The position numbers were made by a program, and so were the translations under genes. Source: an uncultured Pelagibacteraceae bacterium (GTDB lineage: Bacteria > Pseudomonadota > Alphaproteobacteria > Pelagibacterales > Pelagibacteraceae). From it: a DNA stretch of 64,000 nt. The number at the start of each line of letters is the position of its first letter. The first letter of the stretch is position 1. This document shows, one piece after another, positions 16,949 to 25,527 of this stretch. The stretch lies in contig CACBLI010000001.1 in the NCBI GenBank assembly GCA_902540235.1, forward strand, positions 1-64,000, read 5' to 3'. Under the pieces are notes generated by a model. It saw nothing but the letters and a program-made list of their open reading frames with translations. It was not told where the DNA came from and made no database searches.

Positions 16949-18613
16949 ATGAATTTAGCAATCTTTTTATTATTTTACGTAATAATTATAATTTCAATAA
17001 TTGGATACGGTTTACTATTTGAAAATATTCTAAAAAATAACGTAGCTATTGAGTTTGAATATAACCTTCTGGGTAGTTTACTTTTTTTAATATTTTTGTC
17101 TTTCCTAACCCATTTTTTCCTCAATCACGGGTATATACATAATACAATTATTTTGATTATTGGAACAGTTTCTTTCATATTTCATTTTTTTAAAAAAAAA
17201 AAAATAATTAAAGAATATTTCAAATATATTTTTTCTATATTTGGGATATTAACAATAGCGTTATTGGCAACAAAGACTCATGATGATTTTCCTTATTATC
17301 ATTTTCCCTACACCTATTATCTGACTCAAGAAAATCTAATAATTGGTGTAGGGAGTCTTGTTCACGCTTTCAGAACACCCTCATCAATTTTTTATTTAAA
17401 TTCCTTATTTTATCTACCTATAATTGAATATTTTTTATTTAATATGGGCGCGATTTTAATATTTGCGATTTCAAATTTAATTTTAATTTTTAAAATAAAA
17501 AGTGACTATTGCAGTAAACAATACGATTTTGTCTTTTTTTTAAGTCTTTTATCTTTTTTATTTGTAAATATATTTTTTTATAGAATCGCTGAGCATGGAA
17601 CCGATCGTTCTGCTCAAATATTAATTTTTATACTGTTTATTGAGGTTTTCAGTTTATATAGAGAATCTGTAAACTTAGAAAAAATTTTCACTAAAATTTT
17701 CATATTATTAGGTTTGATAATTTCACTAAAAGCGTTTTATGTTTTGTATTTAATAATACTCTTTCCTATATTATTTCAATTTAAAAAAAATAAATTTTTT
17801 TTAAATTTTTTTAGGAATTTCTATTTTTATCTTTTTTCTTTTATTGGATTATTTTTAATGCTTGTAAATATTTTTAATTCTGGTTGTGCCCTCTATCCTG
17901 TAAGTATTACTTGCTTTCCTAATCTTGATTGGTCACTATTTAATGAGGCTAAATCTTCAAATGATTGGTACGAACAATGGGCTAAGGCAGGTGCAGGTCC
18001 TAATCACCGGGTAGAGGATCCAATAAATTACATCAAGGGTTTTAATTGGGTTCCAAATTGGATAGAGATGTATTTTTTTAATAAAGTAAGTGACTTTATA
18101 TTTGGCTTATTTTTTCTTCTACTAATAGTTTTTTTCACATTTTATTCGAGAAATAGGATTGATATAAAAATAAAAAATCAAAATTTTATTATATACATTT
18201 TAATCATTATTTTATTTTTAGAGTGGTTTTATAACCACCCAAGTCTTAGATATGGTGGTTTTAGTTTAGTTGCGCTTATTTTGTTTGTCCCATTTTCAAT
18301 TTACATTTCAAAATTTATTTCGATAAAATTTTTGAAAAAAAAGATTATTTCTCTCATTATATTATCTTTAATAATATTCGTTGGAAGAAATATTTCTAGA
18401 ATAAACAATGAAGTAGAAAAGTATAACTATAATGTATTAACATACCCATATTATTATTTAGATGAGGTTAATTTTAGAGTAGATAAAATTGTAAATAATA
18501 TACAAATAAATCACCAGAATTGTATTAATAAAGGTAAAATAAATTGTATTGGTTTTGAGAAAATATCTGTCACTAAAAAAAATATTTACTATATCTTAAA
18601 AAAGAATAAATGA
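16949..18613 (+). CDS. Polytopic membrane protein, GT-C-like (LIC_10190-type)
   Basis: A 554-residue protein with about twelve hydrophobic segments. A TTG one codon earlier is possible, but ATG 16949 is preferred. After the third helix comes KTHDDFPYYHFPY, an acidic loop in the position where GT-C enzymes place their catalytic carboxylate, then RTPSSIFYLNS. The later periplasmic region has two cysteines in GCALYPVSITC. I associate this pattern with the LIC_10190 family of surface-glycan membrane proteins, whose biochemical role is not known to me. A 13-A run (17192-17204) lies in the gene. Glycosyltransferase or polymerase activity is inference. Confidence 0.6.
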   Translation: MNLAIFLLFYVIIIISIIGYGLLFENILKNNVAIEFEYNLLGSLLFLIFLSFLTHFFLNHGYIHNTIILIIGTVSFIFHFFKKKKIIKEYFKYIFSIFGILTIALLATKTHDDFPYYHFPYTYYLTQENLIIGVGSLVHAFRTPSSIFYLNSLFYLPIIEYFLFNMGAILIFAISNLILIFKIKSDYCSKQYDFVFFLSLLSFLFVNIFFYRIAEHGTDRSAQILIFILFIEVFSLYRESVNLEKIFTKIFILLGLIISLKAFYVLYLIILFPILFQFKKNKFFLNFFRNFYFYLFSFIGLFLMLVNIFNSGCALYPVSITCFPNLDWSLFNEAKSSNDWYEQWAKAGAGPNHRVEDPINYIKGFNWVPNWIEMYFFNKVSDFIFGLFFLLLIVFFTFYSRNRIDIKIKNQNFIIYILIIILFLEWFYNHPSLRYGGFSLVALILFVPFSIYISKFISIKFLKKKIISLIILSLIIFVGRNISRINNEVEKYNYNVLTYPYYYLDEVNFRVDKIVNNIQINHQNCINKGKINCIGFEKISVTKKNIYYILKKNK

Positions 18614-18662
18614 TTATATTTGATATTAAAATAAGTAAAAAACAAAATATAAACTGTAAAAA

Positions 18663-19709
18663 ATGAAAAAAAAAGTAGCTTTAATTTTTGGTATCACTGG
18701 TCAAGATGGATCCTATTTAGCAGAAATATTATTAAAAAAAAATTATATAGTACATGGAGTTAAAAGAAGGTCTTCAAGCACAAACACTCTTAGAGTAGAT
18801 CATATATATCAAGATCCACATGATAAAAATTACAGATTTAGACTTCATTATGGTGATGTTACAGATTCTTTATCTGTTTCAAATGTTATAAAAAAAATAA
18901 AACCCCATGAAATTTACAATTTGGCTGCTCAATCACATGTAGCTGTTTCATTTGAAGTTCCAGAATATACAGCGAATGCAGATGCATTAGGAGCTCTTAG
19001 AATATTAGAGGCTATAAAATTCCATAAACTTGAAAAAAAAACAAAATTTTATCAAGCTGGTACCTCAGAAATGTATGGTAAAGTTCAAAGTTCGCCTCAA
19101 AATGAAAAAACATCTTTTTATCCTCTAAGTCCATATGGTGTAGCAAAATTATATGCACATTGGATTACAAAAAACTACAGAGAGGCTTATAAAATTTTTG
19201 CTTGTAATGGAATTTTATTTAATCATGAAAGCCCAAGGAGAGGTGAGACATTTGTTACAAAAAAAATAGTTTCAGCACTTTGTAAGATTAAAGAAGGAAA
19301 ACAAAAAAAATTATTTTTAGGAAATTTGAACTCAAAAAGAGATTGGGGTCATGCCAAAGATTATTGCTATGCAATGTGGAAAATGCTTCAGCAAACAAAA
19401 CCTGACGACTATGTTATAGCTACAGGAAAACAATACTCAATTAAACAATTTATTAATTTAACAGCTAAACAATTAAAGATGAAAATTACTTGGAAAGGAA
19501 AAGGAATTAAGGAGAAAGGTTACAATAAATTTGGTTTTCCAATAATCGAATGTGATAAAAACTATGTAAGACCATTAGATGTGGATACATTGTTAGGTGA
19601 CGCAAAAAAAGCCAGAAAATTGCTTAAATGGAATCCTAAAAGCAACATTAATTCATTAATTAATGAAATGATTGAGACAGAGTATAAAATGATAAATGCA
19701 AATAAATAA
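18663..19709 (+). CDS. gmd: GDP-mannose 4,6-dehydratase
   Basis: A 348-residue extended SDR. Motifs are the NADP loop [13 protein letters not shown] near residue 9, [19 protein letters not shown], the catalytic segment AGTSEMYG with [21 protein letters not shown] and RDWGHAKDY, all diagnostic of Gmd. It converts GDP-D-mannose to GDP-4-keto-6-deoxymannose. The next gene, fcl, overlaps by 14 bases and completes the route to GDP-L-fucose, so the surface polymer probably contains fucose or a relative. The length is normal for the family. Confidence 0.93.
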   Translation: MKKKVALIFGITGQDGSYLAEILLKKNYIVHGVKRRSSSTNTLRVDHIYQDPHDKNYRFRLHYGDVTDSLSVSNVIKKIKPHEIYNLAAQSHVAVSFEVPEYTANADALGALRILEAIKFHKLEKKTKFYQAGTSEMYGKVQSSPQNEKTSFYPLSPYGVAKLYAHWITKNYREAYKIFACNGILFNHESPRRGETFVTKKIVSALCKIKEGKQKKLFLGNLNSKRDWGHAKDYCYAMWKMLQQTKPDDYVIATGKQYSIKQFINLTAKQLKMKITWKGKGIKEKGYNKFGFPIIECDKNYVRPLDVDTLLGDAKKARKLLKWNPKSNINSLINEMIETEYKMINANK

Positions 19710-20634
19710 AAAAAGTAAAATATTCATTGCTGGCCATAATGGTATGGTGGGCTCATCAATAGTTAGGCATTTTAAAAATAAAGGTTATAAAAATCTATTT
19801 TTAAAAAGTCGAAAAAGTCTAGACTTGGTAGATCAAAAAAAAACTTATTCTTATATTAAAAAAATAAAACCAGACTTTGTAATAATTGCAGCTGCAAAAG
19901 TGGGTGGTATCTTTATTAATAATGAAAAAAAAGCAGAATTTATTTATGAAAATATTATGATTCAGACAAATTTAATTCATTCTTCTTTCCTAGCGGGAGT
20001 TAAAAAACTTATTTTTTTAGGATCTAGCTGTATCTATCCCAAATATTCAAAACAACCAATCAAAGAAAATTATTTAATGACTGGTAAACTTGAAGAGACG
20101 AATGATGCTTATGCTATTGCTAAAATAGCAGGACTTAAAATGTGTGATGCTTATAATAAACAATATAAAACAAATTATTTATGCCTGATGCCAACAAATT
20201 TATATGGTCCAAATGATAATTATAATCTTAAAACATCCCATTTTTTTCCAGCTATAATATCTAAAATACATTTTGCTCTAAAAAGAGAAGTAAAAAATAT
20301 AAAAATCTGGGGTGATGGAACTCCAAAAAGAGAATTGATGTATGTAGATGATCTTGCGGATGCTTGTGAATTTTTTTTAAAAAAAAAAACAAAACATTCA
20401 TTAATTAACATAGGTAGTGGTGAGGAAAAATCAATTCTAAAATATTACAAATTTGTTATAAAAAAATTAAATATAAATGTAAAAATTAGTTTTGATAAGA
20501 AAAAACCTAACGGAACTCCTCAAAAAAAACTGGATTTGACTTTAGCAAAAAGTTATGGATGGAAATCAAAATATAATCTAACTAAAGGATTTGATTTAAC
20601 CTATAAAGATTATTTAAAAAGAATCGATCGTTAA
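19696..20634 (+). CDS. fcl: GDP-L-fucose synthase
   Basis: A 312-residue SDR with the NADP loop [12 protein letters not shown] near residue 10, AAAKVGGI, the serine motif LGSSCIYPK, the Tyr-Lys pair in AYAIAK, and [14 protein letters not shown]. These are the signature segments of GDP-4-keto-6-deoxymannose 3,5-epimerase/4-reductase (Fcl/WcaG). It starts inside the end of gmd, so both enzymes are made together and supply GDP-L-fucose. No fucosyltransferase can be singled out among the neighbours. Confidence 0.93.
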   Translation: MQINKKSKIFIAGHNGMVGSSIVRHFKNKGYKNLFLKSRKSLDLVDQKKTYSYIKKIKPDFVIIAAAKVGGIFINNEKKAEFIYENIMIQTNLIHSSFLAGVKKLIFLGSSCIYPKYSKQPIKENYLMTGKLEETNDAYAIAKIAGLKMCDAYNKQYKTNYLCLMPTNLYGPNDNYNLKTSHFFPAIISKIHFALKREVKNIKIWGDGTPKRELMYVDDLADACEFFLKKKTKHSLINIGSGEEKSILKYYKFVIKKLNINVKISFDKKKPNGTPQKKLDLTLAKSYGWKSKYNLTKGFDLTYKDYLKRIDR

Positions 20635-20640
20635 TTTAAA

Positions 20641-21528
20641 ATGAAAAAAATAATTATTGTAACAGGTGGCAGTGGTTTTGTTGGGAGTAATTTAATAGAA
20701 TATTTGATAAATAAAACTAATAAAGATATAATTAGTTTGGATGATTATTCATCTGGAACTAAAAAAAATCATATTAAGTCAAAAAGAGTAAAATATATTA
20801 AAGGTAATACTAAAGATATTAATAATATATTAAAAATGTATGCTTCTAAAATTCACTCCTTATTTCATTTTGGAGAATTTTCAAGAATTTACCAAAGTTT
20901 TTTAAATATGAATAAGTGTATACAATCTAATTCTATTGGGTCGAATGCCGTCTTTGATTTTTGTTTAAAACACAATATTAAACTAATCTATTCTGCAACA
21001 TCAGCATCTTTAGGAAATAAGGGAAAAGACAAAAATCTTTCTCCTTATGCTTTTACCAAAGCAAAAAATTTAGAACTTTTAGAAAATTTGAGGAAATGGT
21101 TTAATTTTAAGTACGAGGTAATATTTTTTTATAATGTATATGGCCCTGGTCAAATAAAAAAAGGAGATATGTCTACTGTGATTGGAATTTTTGAAGACTG
21201 TTATTTAAAAAATCTACCTTTACCAGTGGTGAAACCTGGTTCACAATCTAGAAGATTTACACACATAAGTGATACTATTAAGGTATGTTATAAAGCTTGG
21301 AGAATTAATAAATCTAAATTTTATAGTATTTCAAACAGAGATAGCTACACAATTTTAGAAGTTGCAAAAATGTTTGGAGGGAAAATTAAATTTTTGCCAC
21401 CTAGAAAGGGAGAAAGATACGCATCTGCTTTAACAAATTTGAGTCTATCTAATAAAATTTTTCGAACATATGGCAAGATAAGATTAAAAGATTATATTAA
21501 AGAATTCGTGAAAAATACTAAAAAATAA
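20641..21528 (+). CDS. NAD-dependent epimerase/dehydratase
   Basis: A 295-residue extended SDR, slightly short for a UDP-sugar epimerase. It shows the loop TGGSGFVGSNLIE near residue 8, the strand LDDYSSGT, the serine region YSATSASLGN, the catalytic YAFTK and FYNVYGPGQ. This suits a UDP-glucose 4-epimerase-like or dehydratase-like enzyme, but the substrate cannot be fixed. It is the last gene before the 5S rRNA, and its TAA lies within the 12-bp inverted repeat at the island junction. Confidence 0.75.
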   Translation: MKKIIIVTGGSGFVGSNLIEYLINKTNKDIISLDDYSSGTKKNHIKSKRVKYIKGNTKDINNILKMYASKIHSLFHFGEFSRIYQSFLNMNKCIQSNSIGSNAVFDFCLKHNIKLIYSATSASLGNKGKDKNLSPYAFTKAKNLELLENLRKWFNFKYEVIFFYNVYGPGQIKKGDMSTVIGIFEDCYLKNLPLPVVKPGSQSRRFTHISDTIKVCYKAWRINKSKFYSISNRDSYTILEVAKMFGGKIKFLPPRKGERYASALTNLSLSNKIFRTYGKIRLKDYIKEFVKNTKK

Positions 21529-21554
21529 GGTTTTTTTGACACAAAACCTTATTT
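21523..21554 (+). terminator. 12-bp inverted repeat at island/5S junction, probable terminator
   Basis: Arms 21523-21534 and 21543-21554 are perfect reverse complements (AAATAAGGTTTT against AAAACCTTATTT) around an 8-base loop. The left arm contains the TAA of the last island gene. Only two G-C pairs are present and the T-run after the stem is interrupted, so this would be an A+T-type hairpin terminator. It would insulate the 5S gene from read-through of the glycan operon. A regulator binding site is an alternative. Confidence 0.5.
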
Positions 21555-21564
21555 ACATTAAATT
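21536..21564 (+). promoter_or_regulatory. Possible 5S rRNA promoter
   Basis: TTGACA at 21536-21541 sits in and beside the loop of the inverted repeat, and TAAATT lies 17 bases further on at 21559-21564. This spacing would start transcription about 10-15 bases before the 5S gene. If 5S is separated from 16S-23S by the island it needs its own promoter, and this is the best candidate seen. The -10 matches consensus at four of six positions. Confidence 0.4.
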
Positions 21565-21584
21565 TTTTATCTATATAAGTTTTT

Positions 21585-21700
21585 CGCCGGTGATTATTGC
21601 GAAAGTGTTACACCCGATCCCATTCCGAACTCGGAAGTTAAGCCTTTCAGCGCCGATGGTACTTTATCTTAAGATATGGAAGAGTAGGTCATTGCCGGCA
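21585..21700 (+). rRNA. rrf: 5S ribosomal RNA
   Basis: The segment contains the universal 5S core CCGATCCCATTCCGAACTCG followed by GAAGTTAAGC, and ends with AGAGTAGGTC. The two ends (GCCGGTGAT at 21586 and ATTGCCGGC ending at 21699) pair into helix I over nine base pairs with two G-U wobbles. The length, about 116 bases, is normal. No 23S or 16S sequence precedes it in the window; glycan genes do. Exact ends are uncertain by one or two bases. Confidence 0.95.
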
Positions 21701-21710
21701 TACAAATTTT

Positions 21711-21836
21711 ATGAAAATTAAAAGTTCTTTAAAATCTATAAAAAAAAGAGACCTTAACTCTAAGTTAGTTAGGCGAAGAGGTAGAGTTTATATCATAAAT
21801 AAAACAAATCCCAAATTTAAGGCAAGACAGAAATAG
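21711..21836 (+). CDS. rpmJ: 50S ribosomal protein L36
   Basis: A 41-codon gene starting 10 bases after the 5S. The product has the L36 core [23 protein letters not shown] and is very basic. It has no cysteine, so it belongs to the zinc-free type of L36 found in many alphaproteobacteria, which replaces the Cys3-His site. It is assigned by recognition of the whole short sequence. Confidence 0.93.
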   Translation: MKIKSSLKSIKKRDLNSKLVRRRGRVYIINKTNPKFKARQK

Positions 21837-21841
21837 TTAAA

Positions 21842-21952
21842 ATGGATAACGAGGACCACAATAAAACTTGGAATAATTTCACTAAGTTTGTCTTGTGGGG
21901 AACTGTCGCTGTTATCTTAGTGCTAGTTCTTATGGCAATATTTTTATTGTAG
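21842..21952 (+). CDS. aa3-type cytochrome c oxidase subunit IV-like small protein
   Basis: A 36-residue reading frame five bases after rpmJ and 12 bases before pntA. It has a short acidic N-terminus (MDNEDHNKTWNNFTKF) and one membrane helix filling the rest (VLWGTVAVILVLVLMAIFLL). This size, the aromatic/Thr N-terminus and the position next to pntA match the bacterial aa3-type cytochrome oxidase subunit IV family (PF07835-like), which alphaproteobacteria often encode beside transhydrogenase. It would sit at the edge of the oxidase. The call rests on pattern and context. Confidence 0.7.
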   Translation: MDNEDHNKTWNNFTKFVLWGTVAVILVLVLMAIFLL

Positions 21953-21964
21953 AATGATATAATT

Positions 21965-23053
21965 ATGAAAATTGCCTCTACTTCTGAAAATTTAAACTTT
22001 GAAAAAAGAGTAGCGATAACTCCAGAGATAGCAAAGAAATATATTTCTTTAGGTTTCGAAGTTTTACTACCAAACAACTATGGTCTTCATTTAGGTTTTG
22101 ATAATGACCAATATGCATCTCAAGGGGTAAATATTTTTGACAATGACAAAGATGTTTTGATTAATAGTGAGATAATATTACAATTAAATTTACCATCAGA
22201 TAATTATTTATCATTACTAAAAGAAAATCAAAATTTAATAGGAATTTTAAATCCATACTTAAATAAAGAAAAATTAGAAAATTTATCAAAGAAAAATATT
22301 AATAATTTTTCTTTAGAATTATTACCAAGAATCACCAGAGCTCAATCAATGGATATTCTCTCATCTCAAGCCAACCTTGCTGGATATAAAGCGGTAATCG
22401 AGTCATTTGCCAACTTCGAGAAAGCAATACCAATGATGATGACAGCTGCAGGAACAGTTCCTGCAGCTAAGGTTTTAATTGTTGGAGCAGGTGTCGCAGG
22501 TTTACAAGCTATTGCAACAGCAAAAAGAATGGGTGCGATTGTCTTTGCAACAGATGTCAGAATGGCTTCAAAAGAGCAAGTTGAAAGTCTAGGAGGCAAA
22601 TTTCTAACTGTTGAGGGATCTGAAAATCTTGAAACTAAGGGTGGTTATGCAAAAGAAGCCTCTGAAGAATTTAAGAAAAAACAAGAGGAATTATTAAGTG
22701 AAACCTTAAAAAAAATTGATATTGTCATATGCACGGCTCTAATACCAGGTAAGAAAGCTCCGGTGATAATTAAAGAAAATATGATTAAAAAAATGCAGAA
22801 AGGATCTGTAATTTATGATTTGGCAGCTATTCAAGGAGGAAATACAGCATATACAAAAGTTAACGAAATAGTTGACCAAGAAGGAGTGAAAATAATGGGA
22901 GAAATGAATATTCTTAATAAATTGCCAATTTCCGCCTCAGCCTTATATGCAAAAAATTTATTTAATTTTGTGTCAAATTTACTAGATAAGAAAACTGGCA
23001 AAATTAATATAAACTTAGAAGATGAAATAATAGAAAAAACGTTAATTAAATAG
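21965..23053 (+). CDS. pntA: NAD(P) transhydrogenase subunit alpha, part 1
   Basis: A 362-residue soluble domain I of proton-translocating transhydrogenase. It begins KIASTSENLNFEKRVAITPE as alanine-dehydrogenase/PntA proteins do, has an NAD loop VGAGVAGLQAIATAKRMG near residue 173, and the RQD-loop region appears as SLELLPRITRAQSMD. In alphaproteobacteria PntA is often split into this soluble part and a short membrane part, as here (next gene two bases on). It passes hydride between NADH and NADP+ driven by proton influx. The start ATG 21965 is supported by the conserved N-terminus. Confidence 0.93.
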   Translation: MKIASTSENLNFEKRVAITPEIAKKYISLGFEVLLPNNYGLHLGFDNDQYASQGVNIFDNDKDVLINSEIILQLNLPSDNYLSLLKENQNLIGILNPYLNKEKLENLSKKNINNFSLELLPRITRAQSMDILSSQANLAGYKAVIESFANFEKAIPMMMTAAGTVPAAKVLIVGAGVAGLQAIATAKRMGAIVFATDVRMASKEQVESLGGKFLTVEGSENLETKGGYAKEASEEFKKKQEELLSETLKKIDIVICTALIPGKKAPVIIKENMIKKMQKGSVIYDLAAIQGGNTAYTKVNEIVDQEGVKIMGEMNILNKLPISASALYAKNLFNFVSNLLDKKTGKININLEDEIIEKTLIK

Positions 23054-23055
23054 TT

Positions 23056-23367
23056 ATGGAAATAGATCCTTTTATTTTTAGATTGAGTATATTTATTTTA
23101 TCAATCTTCGTAGGTTATTATGTTGTCTGGAGTGTGACGCCATCTCTGCACACACCTTTGATGTCAGTAACTAATGCAATTTCTTCTGTTATAATAGTTG
23201 GGGCTATCATTGCAGCTCTTGCTAGCACAGAGGGAAATACTTTTTCATCTGCATCTTTATTTGGATATTTAGCGATAACATTAGCTGCTGTTAATATTTT
23301 TGGTGGTTTTTTAGTAACTCAGAGGATGTTGGCAATGTATAAAAAAAAAAAGAAAGATAAAAAATGA
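23056..23367 (+). CDS. pntA2: NAD(P) transhydrogenase subunit alpha, part 2 (membrane)
   Basis: A 103-residue protein with three hydrophobic helices, corresponding to the membrane end of E. coli PntA. The segments VVWSVTPSLHTPLMSVTNAISSV and LAITLAAVNIFGGFLVTQRML are classic for this family, including the conserved His-Thr-Pro-Leu-Met turn. It ends in a lysine-rich tail and overlaps pntB by four bases. Together with PntB it forms the proton channel domain II. Confidence 0.93.
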   Translation: MEIDPFIFRLSIFILSIFVGYYVVWSVTPSLHTPLMSVTNAISSVIIVGAIIAALASTEGNTFSSASLFGYLAITLAAVNIFGGFLVTQRMLAMYKKKKKDKK

Positions 23368-24761
23368 TATCCGCTAATTTATCTGCAATATTTTACTTAA
23401 TTTCTGGTGTACTTTTCATTCTTGCTTTAAGAGGCTTATCTTCTCCTGAAACATCGAGACAAGGAAATCTTTATGGCATAATTGGAATGGTGATTGCCAT
23501 AACAGTTACTTTCCTTTCAGTAGGAAATTTTTCATCTGGATTTATTTATGTAATTATTTTTCTTCTTGTCGGAGGTGCTATTGGAGCATTTATAGCTTTT
23601 AAAATACCAATGACTGCAATGCCAGAATTAGTGGCTGGTTTCCACAGTCTTGTTGGTCTAGCTGCAGTTTTTGTAGCAATCTCTGCTTTTATAAATCCTG
23701 AAGCTTTTAATCTTGGATTTCCAGGTAAAATTAAACTTGCAAGTTTAATAGAAATGTCGATTGGTGCAGCAGTTGGTGCTATTACATTCTCTGGTTCAAT
23801 AATAGCTTTCTTAAAACTCCAAGGCATCATGTCTGGCGCTCCTATTACATTTAAAGGTCAACATTTGATAAACGCATTAATACTTATTTCTATTGTATTT
23901 TTAACTTATTTTCTCTGTGTATCTCAAAACTCAAATTTATTTTGGATTTTGATAGGTATTTCATTCTTAATTGGTTTTTTGTTAATTATTCCGATTGGTG
24001 GAGCAGATATGCCAGTAGTAATTTCTATGTTAAACTCATACTCTGGATGGGCCGCTGCAGGAATCGGATTTACACTAGAGAATACTGCCTTAATTATAAC
24101 AGGCGCTCTTGTTGGATCATCAGGAGCAATTTTATCTTATATAATGTGTAAAGGAATGAATAGATCATTTTTTAATGTCATTTTAGGTGGTTTTGGTGCG
24201 ACTGAACAATCATCAAAAGATAAAAATAAGGAGCAAAGACCTGTGAAGAGTGGTAATGCTGATGACGCAGCTTTTTTAATGAAAAATGCATCTTCAGTTA
24301 TAATTGTTCCTGGATATGGTATGGCTGTTGCTCAAGCTCAACATGCTTTGAGGGAAATGGTGGATACATTAAAGAAAAATGGTATTAAAGTTTCTTACGC
24401 AATCCATCCAGTTGCAGGTCGTATGCCAGGACATATGAATGTTTTACTTGCTGAAGCTAATGTGCCCTACGACGAAGTTTTTGAATTAGAGGAGATAAAT
24501 AATGATTTCGCTAACGCAGATGTTGCATTTGTGATTGGTGCAAATGATGTAACTAACCCAGTTGCAAAAACAGATCCACAGAGTCCAATATACGGAATGC
24601 CAGTTTTAGATGTAGAAAAGTGTAAATCAGTTTTATTTGTCAAAAGAAGTTTATCTCCAGGATATGCCGGAATTGATAACGATCTTTTTTATAAAGAAAA
24701 TACCCTAATGTTATTTGCCGATGCAAAAAAGATGACAGAGGACATCACAAAAAATTTGTAA
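23364..24761 (+). CDS. pntB: NAD(P) transhydrogenase subunit beta
   Basis: A 465-residue protein: about nine membrane helices, then the soluble NADP-binding domain III. Landmarks are GGADMPVVISMLNSYSGWAAAGIGF in the last membrane part (given here only as family-typical), VPGYGMAVAQAQH in the NADP loop and GRMPGHMNVLLAEA. It makes NADPH from NADH at the expense of the proton gradient. Overlapping starts make the three pnt genes one translation unit. Confidence 0.95.
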   Translation: MISANLSAIFYLISGVLFILALRGLSSPETSRQGNLYGIIGMVIAITVTFLSVGNFSSGFIYVIIFLLVGGAIGAFIAFKIPMTAMPELVAGFHSLVGLAAVFVAISAFINPEAFNLGFPGKIKLASLIEMSIGAAVGAITFSGSIIAFLKLQGIMSGAPITFKGQHLINALILISIVFLTYFLCVSQNSNLFWILIGISFLIGFLLIIPIGGADMPVVISMLNSYSGWAAAGIGFTLENTALIITGALVGSSGAILSYIMCKGMNRSFFNVILGGFGATEQSSKDKNKEQRPVKSGNADDAAFLMKNASSVIIVPGYGMAVAQAQHALREMVDTLKKNGIKVSYAIHPVAGRMPGHMNVLLAEANVPYDEVFELEEINNDFANADVAFVIGANDVTNPVAKTDPQSPIYGMPVLDVEKCKSVLFVKRSLSPGYAGIDNDLFYKENTLMLFADAKKMTEDITKNL

Positions 24762-24766
24762 TATAA

Positions 24767-25465
24767 ATGAGTACTAAGATTTTTTGTGATATTGCGGATT
24801 TTAAATTAATTAAAAAATTTAATAAAAAGCCGATTGTCAAGGGTTTTACAACCAACCCAAGCTTAATTCGAAAAGCTGGGGCTAAATCATACGAGCTATA
24901 CTGTAAAAAAATTTTAAGTGTTTGTAACAAAAAACCCATTTCTTTTGAAGTTTTTGGCGATGATGATGAAAGCATGATTTATCAAGGATTAAAAATTAGC
25001 GCTTGGGCAAAAAACATTTATGTCAAAGTTCCTGTAATAAATACTAAAAATAGGTTTTCTTATAAAGCTATTAAACAGCTAAATAGCAAAGGGATAAAGC
25101 TTAATATCACTGCAGTATACACGGCTAGTCAAACTAAGAAAATTTTAAAAGTAATTAACAGAAAAACTAAAGTAATTATCTCAATATTTGCTGGCAGATC
25201 TGCTGATACAGGCAAAGATCCTATACCAGAGTTTGAGAAAAGTATAAAATTGGCAAAGAAATTTAAAAATGTTGAAATCTTATGGGCAAGTGTGCGTGAA
25301 CCTTATAATTATTTACAATCAAAGCAATTAGGTTGTCATATAATTACTATCCCACCATCAATCATTGAAAAAATTGAGAAGTTTGGAAAATCATTTGACC
25401 AACTTACATTAGAAACTGTCAAATCTTTTTTAATAGATAGTAAAAAATCAGGATTTAAAATTTAA
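24767..25465 (+). CDS. tal: Transaldolase-family protein
   Basis: A 232-residue TIM-barrel aldolase of the short transaldolase / fructose-6-phosphate aldolase group. FCDIADFKLI opens the barrel, VKGFTTNPSLI follows, the Schiff-base lysine is K87 in YVKVPV, and NITAVYT and SIFAGRSADTG are the later conserved strands. It would exchange dihydroxyacetone units in the pentose phosphate pathway, matching the transketolase encoded further on. It starts five bases after pntB. Transaldolase against F6P aldolase activity cannot be told from sequence alone. Confidence 0.87.
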   Translation: MSTKIFCDIADFKLIKKFNKKPIVKGFTTNPSLIRKAGAKSYELYCKKILSVCNKKPISFEVFGDDDESMIYQGLKISAWAKNIYVKVPVINTKNRFSYKAIKQLNSKGIKLNITAVYTASQTKKILKVINRKTKVIISIFAGRSADTGKDPIPEFEKSIKLAKKFKNVEILWASVREPYNYLQSKQLGCHIITIPPSIIEKIEKFGKSFDQLTLETVKSFLIDSKKSGFKI

Positions 25466-25527
25466 TTTTAGACAAAAAAATAAATTTCATATTTCAATCG
25501 CAAGATTGATTTTTAAAAAGTAAAGTT

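Noticed and set aside
21536-21721. A 61-residue reading frame across the 5S rRNA
   Set aside because: It is entirely explained by the 5S gene and its promoter region and has no protein-like features.
21817-22077. Minus-strand frame of 86 residues opposite the small oxidase subunit and pntA
   Set aside because: It overlaps two well supported plus-strand genes and looks like their antisense shadow.
23942-24151. Frame of 69 residues inside pntB
   Set aside because: It is an alternative frame of a strongly conserved gene.
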